Assembly: GCA_029261895.1 (NCBI GenBank)
Contig: JAJDAK010000070.1
Span: 1-64,000 of the forward strand
Length of the DNA: 64,000 bases
Source: Deltaproteobacteria bacterium
GTDB lineage: Bacteria; Myxococcota_A; UBA9160; SZUA-336
Direction: 5' to 3'
The notes beneath the pieces are model-generated. The model saw only the letters and a program-made list of their open reading frames with translations. It ran no database searches and was not told the DNA's origin. The position numbers and the translations under genes are program-made. Positions 63,743-64,000 of the stretch are shown here, one piece after another. The stretch's first letter is position 1; each line of letters opens with the position of its first letter.

Positions 63743-64000
63743 TTCGATCCCACCTTTTATTCCTTCTCCTCGTAGTTGGACTCATATTGTCTACGGCTGC
63801 TCTTGCAGAGGATCACGGTGACCATGAAGAGAGCGTCGTTCTCTCCGAGTCGGTGATCAAAGAGTTCGGTATCGAATTGGCAACCGCGGGCCCTGGAACC
63901 GTATCGCGATGGGTCTCGCTTCCCGCAGAGGTTCGACCCAACCGTGACCGACTCGCACATATCGCACCGCGCTTTCCGGGTCTTGCAATAGAGGTCCGTG
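63739..64000 (+). CDS. czcB: CzcB-type RND adaptor (cut by window end)
   Basis: The first 87 residues only. A signal peptide (cleavage near ALAE) is followed by a His/Glu-rich segment (EDHGDHEE), then SVIKEFGIELATAGPGTVSR and RPNRDRLAHIAPRFPGLAIE, as in CzcB/CusB membrane-fusion proteins. It overlaps the czcC stop as ATGA. The gene runs on past base 64000. Confidence 0.88.
   Translation, partial: MIRSHLLFLLLVVGLILSTAALAEDHGDHEESVVLSESVIKEFGIELATAGPGTVSRWVSLPAEVRPNRDRLAHIAPRFPGLAIEVR

Overview
The window reads as a stretch of a Gram-negative chromosome: lipoproteins with lipoboxes, a TolC-type outer membrane protein, a MutL with the endonuclease motif, and the miaA/mutL and tgt/queA pairs. 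The gene mix (a FYDLN-acid protein, an ECF sigma with a zinc-finger anti-sigma, a degenerate NtrC-like protein, an arsS cluster) fits the former Deltaproteobacteria (Myxococcota/Desulfobacterota-like) best, but this is inference. No 16S or ribosomal gene is present to settle it.

Layout. (1) 1-15116: the right part of an integrative conjugative element. A coupling protein is followed by a complete trbBCDEJLFGI (P-type T4SS) set, a KorB/ParB-like regulator, small accessory genes and a large serine recombinase. The end of the recombinase reading frame runs into a tRNA-fMet gene, the probable attachment site. (2) 15252-23445: core genes: a ROK kinase, queuosine genes tgt and queA, a GHL10-type lipoprotein, a Slt-type lytic transglycosylase and a FYDLN-acid protein. 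(3) 23536-34453: a compact 10.9-kb provirus between two dif-like sites. It carries a two-tyrosine HUH replication initiator, a small FtsK/HerA-type packaging ATPase, a protein recognised as a double-jelly-roll major capsid protein, runs of tiny single-membrane-segment proteins, a protamine-like protein, three tandem paralogous 90-residue proteins, a lytic transglycosylase and a terminal set of small membrane proteins. It has no integrase, which fits use of host XerC/XerD at the chromosome dimer resolution site. It is therefore probably a tailless, membrane-containing PM2/FLiP-like virus sitting at the replication terminus. This is the most exciting content of the window.

(4) 34508-58623: chromosome genes: a TetR regulator, an HD-family gene with its catalytic core deleted, der with a YfgM-like partner, miaA-mutL, an NtrC-like protein with lost ATPase and sigma-54 motifs, pgi, a nitrilase-family hydrolase, an FHA protein, a phosphofructokinase with pyrophosphate-type residues, an ECF sigma/anti-sigma pair, the arsS-TVP38-mercuric-reductase-like operon, an Nramp-like transporter broken by one in-frame stop, PilZ, an HpcH/HpaI lyase, a GPH-type transporter, an ABA4-like protein, and an FG-GAP/dockerin-like secreted protein coupled to a lipoprotein. 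(5) 58775-64000: tRNA-Arg(CCT) followed by an accessory block: a RES/Xre-type toxin-antitoxin pair, a decayed ArsR-type regulator, and a heavy-metal efflux operon (methyltransferase-like membrane protein, cation efflux protein, exported protein, CzcC-type, and CzcB-type cut by the window end).

The window thus holds three accessory modules with three different docking sites (tRNA-fMet, dif, and a tRNA-Arg neighbourhood) within 64 kb of what the dif site marks as the terminus region.
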